A DNA stretch of 10,311 bases from Porticoccaceae bacterium (GTDB lineage: Bacteria; Pseudomonadota; Gammaproteobacteria; Pseudomonadales; Porticoccaceae): assembly GCA_028822945.1 (NCBI GenBank), contig JAPKCN010000055.1, forward strand, positions 1 to 10,311, written 5' to 3'. Shown in pieces: positions 1 through 6,839 of the stretch (position 1 is the first letter of the stretch; each line of letters opens with the position of its first letter). The notes under the pieces were generated by a model. The model ran no database searches, was not told the origin of the DNA, and worked only from the letters and a program-made list of their open reading frames with translations. Both the position numbers and the translations under genes were made by a program.

Positions 1-116
1 AGGAAAATTTGGCATCCTATCAAAAACCCCGTTCGGTAGAGTTTGTCGACAGCCTCCCAAAAGCACCAACCGGCAAAATACTGAAGCGCAACCTTCGCGA
101 CCCCTACTGGCAATAG
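1..116 (+). CDS. Acyl-CoA ligase (ANL adenylate-forming superfamily), C-terminal end only
   Basis: Only the last 37 codons are in the window (reading from base 3 to the TAG at 114-116); the rest lies to the left. The visible tail contains PKAPTGKILKR. This matches the A10 motif of class I adenylate-forming enzymes, in which the lysine after PTG binds the carboxylate and ATP during adenylation. The short ending after the motif (NLRDPYWQ) is normal for medium- or long-chain acyl-CoA ligases. The enzyme would activate a free carboxylic acid to its CoA thioester in the cytoplasm. The next gene starts 14 bases downstream on the same strand, so it is probably in one operon with the hydratase and thiolase-like genes and supplies their substrate. 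The chain-length class cannot be judged from this fragment. Confidence 0.85.
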   Translation, partial: ENLASYQKPRSVEFVDSLPKAPTGKILKRNLRDPYWQ

Positions 117-130
117 AGCACTAGATACCG

Positions 131-586
131 ATGAGCAACCTTCTGACTAATGAATTGATGAGTACCGTTGGACGAACCAGCGAGCCTTATCGGGAATTGG
201 TAACACGACGCGATATACGTAAGTACGCGATTGCCACAGATAGTCGACAGGCGAAGTATTTGTCTGGCGACGAGGCGCCACCAATGTTTCACGTACCGCT
301 ATTCTGGGATGTTGTACCATTGGATGAGCTAACGCCGGATGGGGTATCCATCGACAGTTTGCTGCCGACGTTTCCACTTAAAAAAGCGATGGCGGGCGGG
401 CTTAAGATCGACTACTTGCGAGCTATTAAACCAGGCGACTGGTTAACCGCAACGCGCACCCTGAGCGCAATCTATGAGAAATCCGGACGATCCGGCGCAC
501 TGATATTTTACGAGGTGGTCATGAATATAATAGACGACGAGAACCGTTTAGTTATCCGTGAAAAAACTACTCGAATATTAAGGTAA
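131..586 (+). CDS. MaoC-type dehydratase, N-terminal-half subunit (FAS1-like dehydratase domain)
   Basis: The 151-residue protein fits the MaoC N-terminal/FAS1-like dehydratase family. An early segment reads TRRDIRKYAIATDS, followed by an APPMF motif near residues 49-53 and then AMAGGLKIDYLRAIKPGDWL near residues 87-106, which is the GG...Y.R.I.PGD pattern of the hot-dog fold. In this family the N-terminal half lacks the catalytic Asp/His pair and forms a pseudo-double hot dog with a catalytic partner. That partner is encoded next, 7 bases after this stop. In related two-gene systems (ChsH1/ChsH2 in steroid side-chain breakdown, HTD2-like hydratases) the pair adds water to a bulky 2-enoyl-CoA. 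The start at 131 lies just after the ligase stop, and the Shine-Dalgarno sequence is weak, so translation may be coupled. The family is well supported; the substrate is not. Confidence 0.8.
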   Translation: MSNLLTNELMSTVGRTSEPYRELVTRRDIRKYAIATDSRQAKYLSGDEAPPMFHVPLFWDVVPLDELTPDGVSIDSLLPTFPLKKAMAGGLKIDYLRAIKPGDWLTATRTLSAIYEKSGRSGALIFYEVVMNIIDDENRLVIREKTTRILR

Positions 587-593
587 AAACTGC

Positions 594-1022
594 ATGTCGA
601 CTGCATACAAAAGAATTGAATTTGATCAGCTAACAGTGGGTGAAAGTTTGCCGGAAAGGCAGTTTACTCCAGACAATAAGCAGCTGTTTCTTTACAACGC
701 AGTGTTGTGGAATGCCCATCGCATTCACTTTGATTACCCCTATGCGACCGAGGTAGAGGAATATCCTGGATTAGTTGTCGCGGGACCCCTTCTGGGTGAC
801 TGGATGCACCAATGTGTCGAGGAATGGCTAGGCTCTAGCGGACGCCTAACATCTATTGAATACTCCAACCGAAGCGCTTCCTATATCGGTGAGACACTCT
901 CCTCGGGTGCGATTATTACGCAAATCAACCAGGATACCAGAGAGGTCACACTGGATGTTTTTATCAAAAATGAACGCGACGAAGTGATAGCGCCAGGCGT
1001 AGCTACAACGGAGTTAACATGA
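594..1022 (+). CDS. MaoC/HTD2-type enoyl-CoA hydratase, catalytic-half subunit
   Basis: The 142-residue hot-dog-fold protein carries the signature of the HTD2/mesaconyl-CoA hydratase-like branch: WNAHRIHFDYPYA (residues 39-51) then YPGLVVAGPL (57-66). His45 is the likely catalytic histidine. The position of the acidic residue in classical R-specific hydratases (D-x4-H) is Asn40 here, as in other HTD2-like proteins. The protein would hydrate (or dehydrate in reverse) an acyl-CoA together with the preceding subunit, giving a beta-hydroxyacyl-CoA that the thiolase-like protein could cleave. The ATG at 594 follows an AAGG stretch that overlaps the previous stop region. The stop is TGA at 1020-1022 and overlaps an ATG (ATGA). 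The family assignment is firm. Pairing with the upstream gene is inferred from adjacency and from known heteromeric relatives. Confidence 0.83.
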   Translation: MSTAYKRIEFDQLTVGESLPERQFTPDNKQLFLYNAVLWNAHRIHFDYPYATEVEEYPGLVVAGPLLGDWMHQCVEEWLGSSGRLTSIEYSNRSASYIGETLSSGAIITQINQDTREVTLDVFIKNERDEVIAPGVATTELT

Positions 1023-1054
1023 ACTGTTTGGACTCGCTTATGGGCCTTAAGTAA
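1019..1054 (+). CDS. Possible 11-codon minicistron linking hydratase and thiolase-like genes
   Basis: An ATG inside the ATGA overlap with the hydratase stop opens an 11-codon frame (MNCLDSLMGLK). It ends with a TAA whose last base is the first base of the next gene's ATG (TAATG). It thus touches both neighbours by overlapping stop/start signals, and the 31 bases between the two flanking genes are fully covered. The thiolase-like start has no good Shine-Dalgarno sequence of its own, so ribosomes passing through this mini-frame could deliver re-initiation. This may equally be chance. No homology can be judged for so short a peptide, and no function is proposed for the peptide itself. Confidence 0.25.
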   Translation: MNCLDSLMGLK

Positions 1055-2226
1055 TGACCTCACTGCGCGGAAAAGTCGCCATTATAGGAGCGGCCGATAC
1101 TGCGGTGGGTATTGTACCAAATGTGGGTGCTACGGATCTTTGCGTGAGTGCAGCGCTATCAGCAATGCGTGATGCCGGCGTTAAAAAGGATCAAATAGAC
1201 GGCATAATAACCTGCGATTCGATGGCCGAGCCAATTATGTATCACGCCGAAGCAATCGCCGAGTATCTACAAATATTTCCACGGTACTGCATGTCTGTAG
1301 GCACCGGCGGCGGCACCACCTTTTCTATTATGCATCACGCCGCCTCAGCAATAGCCACCGGTATGGCCGATACTATTTTAATCGCCATGGCGGACAGCCT
1401 GCGCAGTGGTTTGACACGCGAGCAGGCGATGCTTATGCAATCATCCACGGGACATCCCCAATTCGAGCAACCCTATGGGCCAACGGTGCCGGCCTACTAT
1501 GCGCTCGTCGGTCGGGCGCACGCGGCTAAATACGGCACCAGCCCCGAACACTTTGCCAGCGTCGCCGTCGCCTGTCGCAAGCACGCCGCGCTAAATCCGA
1601 CAGCACAAATGCGCGATCCGATAACTATCGATGATGTGCTTTCATCGCGAATGATTGCAGACCCTCTGCACCTGCTCGACTGTTCATTGGTATCCGATGG
1701 CGGTTCGGCAATTATTATGACATCTGCAGAGCGCGCCAAAGATTTTGCCCAGCGGCCTGTCTATATGCTGGGTGTTGGCGAGGGACATGGTCACGAGCAC
1801 ATCAGCCAAGCGCAGAGCCTAACCACGTCAGCCGCGGTAGAATCAGGACAAAGAGCCTATAAAATGGCCGGTCTGACAGCCGCAGATATGGATTTCGCAC
1901 AACTATATGATTGCTTCACGCCGACCGTAGTTATCGAACTCGAAGACCTCGGATTCTGTAGCAAGGGCGAGGGAGGCCCGTTTGCCGCCTCCGGTGCGAT
2001 TGAACTCGGAGGGCAACTGCCTATCAATACCCATGGCGGGATGCTATCGCACTGCCACCCCGGCAACCCGGGATCTATGTTCGCGCTAACCGAGACCGTG
2101 TTCCAACTGCGCGGCAGTGTTCAACCCGAACGCCAAGTGAAAAATGCCGAAGTCGCCATGGTGCATGCACAGGGTGGTATTATGTCCAGTCACACCAGCC
2201 TAATTCTCGGTAGCGAGGCAAACTGA
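1054..2226 (+). CDS. Thiolase-fold protein lacking the nucleophilic Cys (SCP-x/Ltp2-like, DUF35 partner)
   Basis: The 390-residue protein is full length for the SCP-x/lipid-transfer-protein branch of thiolases. The loop that carries the acyl-accepting cysteine in true thiolases reads SVGTGGGTTF (residues 81-90), with glycines and no Cys. YDCFTP follows near 285-290. NTHGG (325-329), then HCHPGNPG, holds the family's C-terminal histidine region (His335), and HAQGGIMSSH lies near 371-380. Loss of the Cys rules out normal thiolytic cleavage through an acyl-enzyme. Known Cys-less relatives paired with DUF35 proteins, such as Ltp2, act as retro-aldolases on beta-hydroxyacyl-CoAs, and the upstream hydratase would supply such a compound. 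Unlike Ltp2 as I recall it, the NxxGG loop here keeps an HP pair rather than a tyrosine, so the reaction is uncertain. The start at 1054 is fixed by an in-frame TAA at 1048. The DUF35 gene follows at once. Confidence 0.82.
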   Translation: MTSLRGKVAIIGAADTAVGIVPNVGATDLCVSAALSAMRDAGVKKDQIDGIITCDSMAEPIMYHAEAIAEYLQIFPRYCMSVGTGGGTTFSIMHHAASAIATGMADTILIAMADSLRSGLTREQAMLMQSSTGHPQFEQPYGPTVPAYYALVGRAHAAKYGTSPEHFASVAVACRKHAALNPTAQMRDPITIDDVLSSRMIADPLHLLDCSLVSDGGSAIIMTSAERAKDFAQRPVYMLGVGEGHGHEHISQAQSLTTSAAVESGQRAYKMAGLTAADMDFAQLYDCFTPTVVIELEDLGFCSKGEGGPFAASGAIELGGQLPINTHGGMLSHCHPGNPGSMFALTETVFQLRGSVQPERQVKNAEVAMVHAQGGIMSSHTSLILGSEAN

Positions 2227-2228
2227 CT

Positions 2229-2621
2229 GTGGGGAAAATACAACCACCAATTAATGCGATTAGTAAACCCTATTGGGATGGCTGCCAACAGGGCGTATTG
2301 CGCGTGCAACGCTGCGTCGCCTGTCGACACTTACAGCTGTATCCGAGAATTTTATGTACCCAATGTACCTCCACAGAACTAGACTGGGTAGCAGTGAGCG
2401 GCAAAGGAAAAATTGCCAGTTATACAGTGGTAACCCGCGCTATCTCCAAGGCCTATGCGGCGCCGTATGTTGTCGCACTGATCGACCTAGACGAGGGACC
2501 GCGTATGATGAGTACTATTATCGATAGCGATGGATCGGACGTAGCCGTTGGCATGGCGGTCAACGTGGCTTTTCAAGCTTGGTCGGAGACGGTTACAATG
2601 CCGGTATTTCATATAGATTAA
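2229..2621 (+). CDS. DUF35 zinc-ribbon/OB-fold protein, partner of the thiolase-like protein
   Basis: The 130-residue protein shows the family layout. An N-terminal helix (ISKPYWDG, about residues 11-18) is followed by a rubredoxin-like zinc ribbon with Cys29, Cys32, Cys43 and Cys46 (CxxC-x10-CxxC). An OB fold covers about residues 55-128 and includes GKGKIASYTVV and a PYVVALIDLDEG strand. Proteins of this family bind thiolase-fold partners and help hold the acyl-CoA. In Mycobacterium the same domain is fused to the hydratase ChsH2 and is required by the aldolase Ltp2. Here it is a separate gene directly after the thiolase-like gene, two bases past its stop. The start is GTG at 2229, with a GAGG about 10 bases upstream. 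All four zinc ligands are intact, so a functional partner is likely. Confidence 0.85.
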   Translation: MGKIQPPINAISKPYWDGCQQGVLRVQRCVACRHLQLYPRILCTQCTSTELDWVAVSGKGKIASYTVVTRAISKAYAAPYVVALIDLDEGPRMMSTIIDSDGSDVAVGMAVNVAFQAWSETVTMPVFHID

Positions 2622-2622
2622 C

Positions 2623-2632
2623 GAGGGGAGGG
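2623..2632 (+). promoter_or_regulatory. Strong Shine-Dalgarno sequence deciding a TTG start
   Basis: GAGGGGAGGG ends 7 bases before TTG at 2640-2642; GGAGG at 2627-2631 has ideal spacing of 8 bases. It supports TTG as the start of the Rieske gene, since no ATG or GTG is better placed. A strong site in front of a weak start codon suggests that this gene is translated independently of the upstream cistrons. Confidence 0.7.
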
Positions 2633-2639
2633 CCACAAG

Positions 2640-3998
2640 TTGGAAACTAAGACAAGCCAGCGCCAAACGCATATTAATCCGCTAGCACCGACCGACTCCT
2701 TAGAGGCAAAGCAACCAGACTGGAATCTGGGTACCGAATGCTACGGTAAACAGAGCTATTTTGACCCGCAATCAATCGCGTTGGAGTGGCAGAAACTCTG
2801 GTCAGAGAGCTGGTTGTTGGCAGGAGTCACCTCTGACTTACCCGAACTCGGCGATTATTTTCTTTTCGATATTCAGCACGAGTCGATTATCATTACGCGA
2901 TCGAAAGAAGGTATTCAGGCATTTTATAATGTCTGCAGTCATCGCGGCGCCATGTTGGTCACCGAACCGAGAGGTAACCAAAAGGTTTTTGTCTGCCCGT
3001 TTCACCGCTGGACATTTCGTAATTCTGGGGATCTGGTGCGTATTACTGACGAAGACACCTTTGACCCGCGTGTCGTTGGCCATCGCCCTGGATTGACGAA
3101 GGTAGCGTGCGAAACCCACGCTGGACTAATATTTATTAGTATGGCGGATGAACCACCCGCATTAAAACAAGCGATTGGGCTTCCGGAAGGCTACCTCGAA
3201 GCTTATCGTATCGACAAAATGCAGGTCGTGCGGCACGTAAGTAGCGAGTGGGGTTCGAATTGGAAGGTGGGTGTCGAAGCGTTTTACGAAAGTTACCACC
3301 TGCATGCCGTTCACCCAGAGACCAGCGGCATGATGGGCGATTTAAACGTGCAGTACGACCTCTACCCATCCGGCGCTAGTCGTATGATTGTGCCGCTAGG
3401 ACAACCTAGTCCGCGCCTCTATGATCAAACTACCGTAAATGAAGGACTGCAGTTTTTACTCGGTGAAGCTGGTATTGATCCAAGCGAGTTTAAAGGTGAT
3501 GCCAGTGAGGTGCGCGGCGCAATCCAACAGGCGAAAAGGCTGCGGGCAGCGCGCGAGGGCCTAGATTACTCAGACTTTGTAGATGGTCAACTATCGGATA
3601 GCTGGGCCACTGGGATCTTTCCAAATGTACAAATAGGCTGCCACCCCGAGGCGCTCTTTCTGATGCGCTTTATGCCCCATGTTAGCGACCCCCAGCGTTT
3701 TTATTACGACACGATGACGCTGATCATGCCGACCGGTGACCCCGACGCGAGCGCGCCGCAATGGATGGGATTGCCTGAGGGCACCGATATCAGCGGCAAA
3801 ACCCGCCCAGCCACAGAAAATTACTCCCTTAAAGAAGACGCCAATCTGGGGCTGGTGCTGAGTCAAGATGCTGCGTTTCTGCCTCGCGTGCAGCAGGGCA
3901 TGCGCTCAAAAGGCTTCGTCGGACAGCTCTGGGGCGAGCAAGAACAGCGTCTAAGACACTTCCACGTCGAATTAGAGCGTCGCCTCACTCTTGACTAA
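2640..3998 (+). CDS. Rieske non-heme iron oxygenase, alpha (catalytic) subunit
   Basis: The 452-residue protein matches aromatic ring-hydroxylating oxygenase alpha subunits in length and order. The Rieske [2Fe-2S] domain has Cys99-x-His101 and Cys119-x2-His122 (CSHRG ... CPFHRWTF). The catalytic domain has NWKVGVEAFYESYHLHAVHP, giving iron ligands His220 and His225, with Asp410 (LSQDAAF) as the probable third ligand. Glu217 sits three residues before His220, where naphthalene dioxygenase has the bridging Asp205; carnitine oxygenase CntA also uses Glu there. The enzyme would insert oxygen into an organic substrate using electrons from a ferredoxin/reductase, but no small subunit, ferredoxin or reductase gene lies in the window. 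Its position at the end of the CoA-ligase/hydratase operon suggests that it acts on the same carbon source. Mono- versus dioxygenation and the substrate cannot be told. Confidence 0.88.
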   Translation: METKTSQRQTHINPLAPTDSLEAKQPDWNLGTECYGKQSYFDPQSIALEWQKLWSESWLLAGVTSDLPELGDYFLFDIQHESIIITRSKEGIQAFYNVCSHRGAMLVTEPRGNQKVFVCPFHRWTFRNSGDLVRITDEDTFDPRVVGHRPGLTKVACETHAGLIFISMADEPPALKQAIGLPEGYLEAYRIDKMQVVRHVSSEWGSNWKVGVEAFYESYHLHAVHPETSGMMGDLNVQYDLYPSGASRMIVPLGQPSPRLYDQTTVNEGLQFLLGEAGIDPSEFKGDASEVRGAIQQAKRLRAAREGLDYSDFVDGQLSDSWATGIFPNVQIGCHPEALFLMRFMPHVSDPQRFYYDTMTLIMPTGDPDASAPQWMGLPEGTDISGKTRPATENYSLKEDANLGLVLSQDAAFLPRVQQGMRSKGFVGQLWGEQEQRLRHFHVELERRLTLD

Positions 3999-4133
3999 AA
4001 AGCTATCGAGAGTCGCAACTAAAACTTACCATCGCATCGGTATGTGCCATCTATGAATGTTCTTTGGTATTAACCTAAGCGATAAACGGCGCGCGTCTCA
4101 TTCCCCGATAGTGGCATTTATGACAGTAAAAGG

Positions 4134-4157
4134 GGCTCCTCGGTCGCCAAAGGAGCC
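4134..4157. terminator. Candidate terminator hairpin between convergent genes
   Basis: A perfect 7-bp inverted repeat, GGCTCCT (4134-4140) and AGGAGCC (4151-4157), encloses a 10-base loop. On the minus strand the stem is followed by CCTTTTACTG, a modest U-tract. On the plus strand the downstream TAGTCTTTAGTGTTTT is broken. It lies between the end of the plus-strand Rieske operon and the end of the minus-strand membrane protein gene, where a bidirectional terminator is expected. The U-tract is weak, hence moderate confidence. Confidence 0.5.
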
Positions 4158-4271
4158 GGTTAGGTAGTCTTTAGTGTTTTAGCTAGAGCAATTCGCGTAT
4201 CTCACTGCGATATCTTTATAGCCAACACTTAGTGAATCACGGAAAAATGGGCGAGCGGGCTATCGGAAGAG

Positions 4272-4607
4272 CTATGACGCACTCGGCGGCCCGCCCATTG
4301 CGGTATCAATAATCCATTGATTAAACTGTGAAAATTCAGATTCGAATGGCTGGGTAATCATATAAAGGAAAGGCGCATAAAGGGCCGCCGCGATAGCAAA
4401 TATTTGGAATTGCACCATATCAGAATCTCTGTTCCAGACCTGCTCATAACCTGCGTACCCACTCGCCGAGAGCAATAGTAAAGTAACCGATATTAAATAC
4501 ACATAATAGTGTTGGTGAAAAAATTGGCCCACCCGATGAGGTATAATTAGTACGACCACCAATAGCGGGTAAAATATTATCAGTATAATCCTCAGCAGCC
4601 ATTGCAT
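4272..4607 (-). CDS. Small integral membrane protein of unknown function (three predicted helices)
   Basis: The 111-residue protein is not recognised as a member of a named family. Three hydrophobic stretches are clear: about residues 4-23 (LLRIILIIFYPLLVVVLIIP), 35-52 (YVYLISVTLLLLSASGYA) and 66-85 (VQFQIFAIAAALYAPFLYMI). A polar loop with WNRDSD lies between the second and third, and a mostly polar tail rich in Phe/Gln ends in MGGPPSAS. No cleavable signal peptide, metal motif or enzyme motif is visible. A GGGG stretch about 12 bases upstream of the ATG is a poor ribosome-binding site. The gene is transcribed leftward, in the same direction as the GTPase upstream of it (about 135 AT-rich bases between), and stops before the hairpin at 4134-4157. 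Coding status rests on the regular hydrophobic pattern and lack of any better frame. Confidence 0.6.
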   Translation of the reverse strand: MQWLLRIILIIFYPLLVVVLIIPHRVGQFFHQHYYVYLISVTLLLLSASGYAGYEQVWNRDSDMVQFQIFAIAAALYAPFLYMITQPFESEFSQFNQWIIDTAMGGPPSAS

Positions 4608-4742
4608 CGCGGATCGACCCCTTATTCAATTGTACTAAATTAAACCAGATATATTTAAATATGCAATAACAATCACCTCAAGAGCTTTCTAAAAGCCGCC
4701 TGAACCGAAAAGTAGTTGTTTAAACACCCAACCAAAAATGTA

Positions 4743-5675
4743 TCAATATCCTCGAGGGGACTTTTTGCGCGACCCTCTGCGCTCTAACCGGGCCTGCTCC
4801 CGAGCAGCCTTCTCAGCCTGGAGAATTACCAAGTCGGCCAGTTCCGACTCGATCATTGCCGGCGTTTCAAAACTGACGGCACCCAGCGTACCGGCCCGTA
4901 ATTCATTTACAAAAATTGTCGAAACACGCTCCAAATCTACCCGTCCTCGCGCCCGCAAACAACCTCTTTGCGCACCTACTGCCTCGAGAAAATCAATTTC
5001 TGTGGTCGGCAGACAATCAAATTGAAATCGTTGGATAAGTAACCGCGGATAGTGAGTGAGTAAGTAATCCGCAGCAAAAAAAGCTATTTCCTCGTAAGTC
5101 GTAGCAGTATTTTTAATCGCGCCAGTCGTCGCCAAGCGGTAACTACTTGGTTCATTCTGTACCTTTGGCCAAAGAATTCCGGGGGTATCAAGCAACATAA
5201 TGCCATTGCGTAGGTTGATGCGCTGCTGACCCTTAGTAACCGCAGGCTCGTCGCCAGTGCGCGTTATGTGCTTTCCTGCGAGACTATTTATAAGCGTCGA
5301 CTTACCCACATTGGGAATACCCAACACCATAACCAGGCTATTAACGCCATCTTTTTTAGGCGCCAATTTACGACATAAATCAACGATTTGTTCACTGCGA
5401 TCCTCAGTTTTAAGATCCACAGCGAGGGTTTTTGTCTGCCTCTGCTGTTCAAATTCGTCCTGCCACAATCGCGTCGTCGCCGAATCTGCCAGGTCTACTT
5501 TAGTAAAAATTTTTATCTTTGGTTTTCCGGCACTCAACGATTCAATAACCGGATTTGAGCTACTGTAAGGTATTCGAGCGTCTAATACTTCGATCACTAG
5601 ATTAACCCGCGGCAACACCTCAGCCATCTCTTTGCTGGCCTTGTGCATGTGTCCTGGATACCACTGAATTGCCAT
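4743..5675 (-). CDS. ylqF: Ribosome-biogenesis GTPase, YlqF/RbgA family (circularly permuted)
   Basis: The 310-residue protein has the start typical of this family (MAIQWYPGHMHKA). Its G motifs are in permuted order: G4 TKVD at 58-61, then the G1/P-loop GIPNVGKST at 119-127, the G2 threonine near Thr147 (PAVTKGQQ) and G3 DTPG at 163-166, followed by ILWPK. The C-terminal part, from about 180, is the helical RNA-binding region, ending in an Arg/Lys-rich tail (ERRGSRKKSPRGY). Members hydrolyse GTP while helping late assembly of the large ribosomal subunit; in Bacillus subtilis RbgA is essential. In Proteobacteria the role is less well studied. It is the one housekeeping-type gene here and separates the two catabolic blocks. 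The start codon is preceded by only a weak GAG, and an AT-rich divergent intergenic region lies upstream. Confidence 0.93.
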   Translation of the reverse strand: MAIQWYPGHMHKASKEMAEVLPRVNLVIEVLDARIPYSSSNPVIESLSAGKPKIKIFTKVDLADSATTRLWQDEFEQQRQTKTLAVDLKTEDRSEQIVDLCRKLAPKKDGVNSLVMVLGIPNVGKSTLINSLAGKHITRTGDEPAVTKGQQRINLRNGIMLLDTPGILWPKVQNEPSSYRLATTGAIKNTATTYEEIAFFAADYLLTHYPRLLIQRFQFDCLPTTEIDFLEAVGAQRGCLRARGRVDLERVSTIFVNELRAGTLGAVSFETPAMIESELADLVILQAEKAAREQARLERRGSRKKSPRGY

Positions 5676-6090
5676 ACAAACTCGCTATAACCATCGCTCA
5701 TTGCGTGCCGGTAAGCGACACCTTTTAACATCGAGTGGGTCACTACTCCGTTAACTACCCATCTAATCTCCTTTACGAAACGGAGTGCCACAGTTTAAAC
5801 CATAGTCCACTCAATCCGCCTCAATTATCCCTGTATCGCTACACCAACACTTTAAACTATCGCGGTCATACAACACGCATTCTCAAAAGAGCATTCACAT
5901 AACGACTTAAAAATGTCAGTATTATTACATACTCAATTTATAAAAATAGTCTAATGACCAATCTAAACGCCTATAAACAGATTCGATTAGTAACAGAATC
6001 TCAGCTATATTAGGTTTTAGAAAATGACAAAATTTTAATTTAGTCAGTCAATCAGCATAAAAGCAGATAGCTTTTCGAGAGTCTAAATAG
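5676..6090. other. AT-rich divergent intergenic region (about 415 bases)
   Basis: No convincing gene is visible on either strand between the leftward GTPase gene and the rightward dehydrogenase pseudogene. The region should hold both promoters, but no clear sigma-70 pair can be chosen. Two inverted repeats are present: ACTCCGTT (5745-5752) with AACGGAGT (5779-5786), inside the GTPase leader, and AGATTC (5979-5984) with GAATCT (5996-6001), upstream of the dehydrogenase. The stretch from about 5900 to 6060 is markedly AT-rich. Confidence 0.6.
5979..6001. promoter_or_regulatory. Short inverted repeat, possible operator
   Basis: AGATTC and GAATCT are perfect 6-base arms with an 11-base gap, about 90 bases upstream of the dehydrogenase ATG in AT-rich DNA. 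Spacing of this kind fits a dimeric repressor site, for example TetR or LysR type, but no regulator gene is in the window and arms of this length can occur by chance. Confidence 0.2.
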
Positions 6091-6839
6091 ATGACAACCA
6101 AAACCGTTTTAATAACTGGCGCCGCAATAGGTATCGGTCGTGCGACCGCGCTAAAACTTACCGGCCAAGGATATCATGTGCTCGTGACCGATATTTTATC
6201 AGCCGAGGGCCGAGCGGTGGTCGAGATCGTTTAGCAGCGCGGGGGTCTTGCCGACTATCACTACCTGGACGTCAGAGATACCAAAAATGTGGATGGTGTC
6301 TGCAGCGAAGTAGCGCGCAAATTTGGCAGTTTGAGTGCGGTCGTCAACAACGCTGGGATAGCCCATAAACAACCCTTGCAAAGCTTGACCGACGAACAAT
6401 GGGATTTGACCCTAGATATAGATTTAAAGGGCATGATGCGCGTAACGAGAGCGGCCATGGCTTTACTCGAAAAAAACGGCAGCGGCGCAGTCATATGTCG
6501 ATTGCCGGCGCCAATGTCGGGTGGGTCGAGCACATACCCTACGCCGCTGCTAAGGGCGGCGTCTCCGGACTAGTCAAAGGACTAGCTATAGAATTAGCCG
6601 TCAAAAATATCCGCGTTAATGGCATAGCGCCAGGGCTTATTCGGACGGCGCAGTCCTTAGATACCGAGCACTCGGTCGGCGCCGAAGGTCTCGAGGCAAT
6701 GACGCCTAGCGTTCCGCTGGGGCGAATCGGTTGTCCAGAGGACATTGCCAATGTGATTGCCTTTTTAGCGTCATCCGATGCCGCTTATGTCACAGGGCAG
6801 ATCATAACTGTCGACGGCGGACTCACCGTAGCACTATGA
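6091..6839 (+). pseudogene. Short-chain dehydrogenase/reductase (SDR) gene, disrupted by a stop and a frameshift
   Basis: Read across two lesions, this is a classical SDR of about 250 residues. It has the cofactor motif TGAAIGIGRA near residue 9, a DV acidic strand end, NNAGIA, the catalytic YAAAK with downstream GGVSGLVKGLAIELA, RVNGIAPGLI, and the C-terminal end ASSDAAYVTGQIITVDGGL. The first lesion is an in-frame TAG at 6232-6234 (codon 48) in the loop after the second beta strand. The second is a frameshift at about 6493-6495, where the frame passes from GAVI to MSIAGANVG. The usual N-M-S-S before IAG is shortened, consistent with a small deletion of one base plus codons, and the catalytic serine region is damaged. 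A GAGAG sits 9 bases before the ATG. The enzyme would have oxidised or reduced a hydroxyl/keto group with NAD(P). Both lesions should be confirmed against reads, as sequencing error is possible. Confidence 0.85.

Noticed and set aside
4687..4702. GCTTT/AAAGC hairpin after the GTPase gene as its terminator
   Set aside because: It has a 5-bp AT-rich stem with a 3-base loop and no U-run after it on the minus strand.
4738..5568. Plus-strand frames inside the GTPase gene
   Set aside because: They are antisense shadows of a well-supported coding region with intact G motifs.
5597..5791. 64-codon minus-strand frame overlapping the GTPase start
   Set aside because: It runs out of frame over the certain N-terminus of the GTPase and shows no domain-like pattern.
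6232..6234. TAG in the SDR gene as a recoded (pyrrolysine-like) codon
   Set aside because: A second, independent frameshift lies downstream, SDRs need no such residue here, and nothing in the window supports recoding. Pseudogene or sequencing error is simpler.
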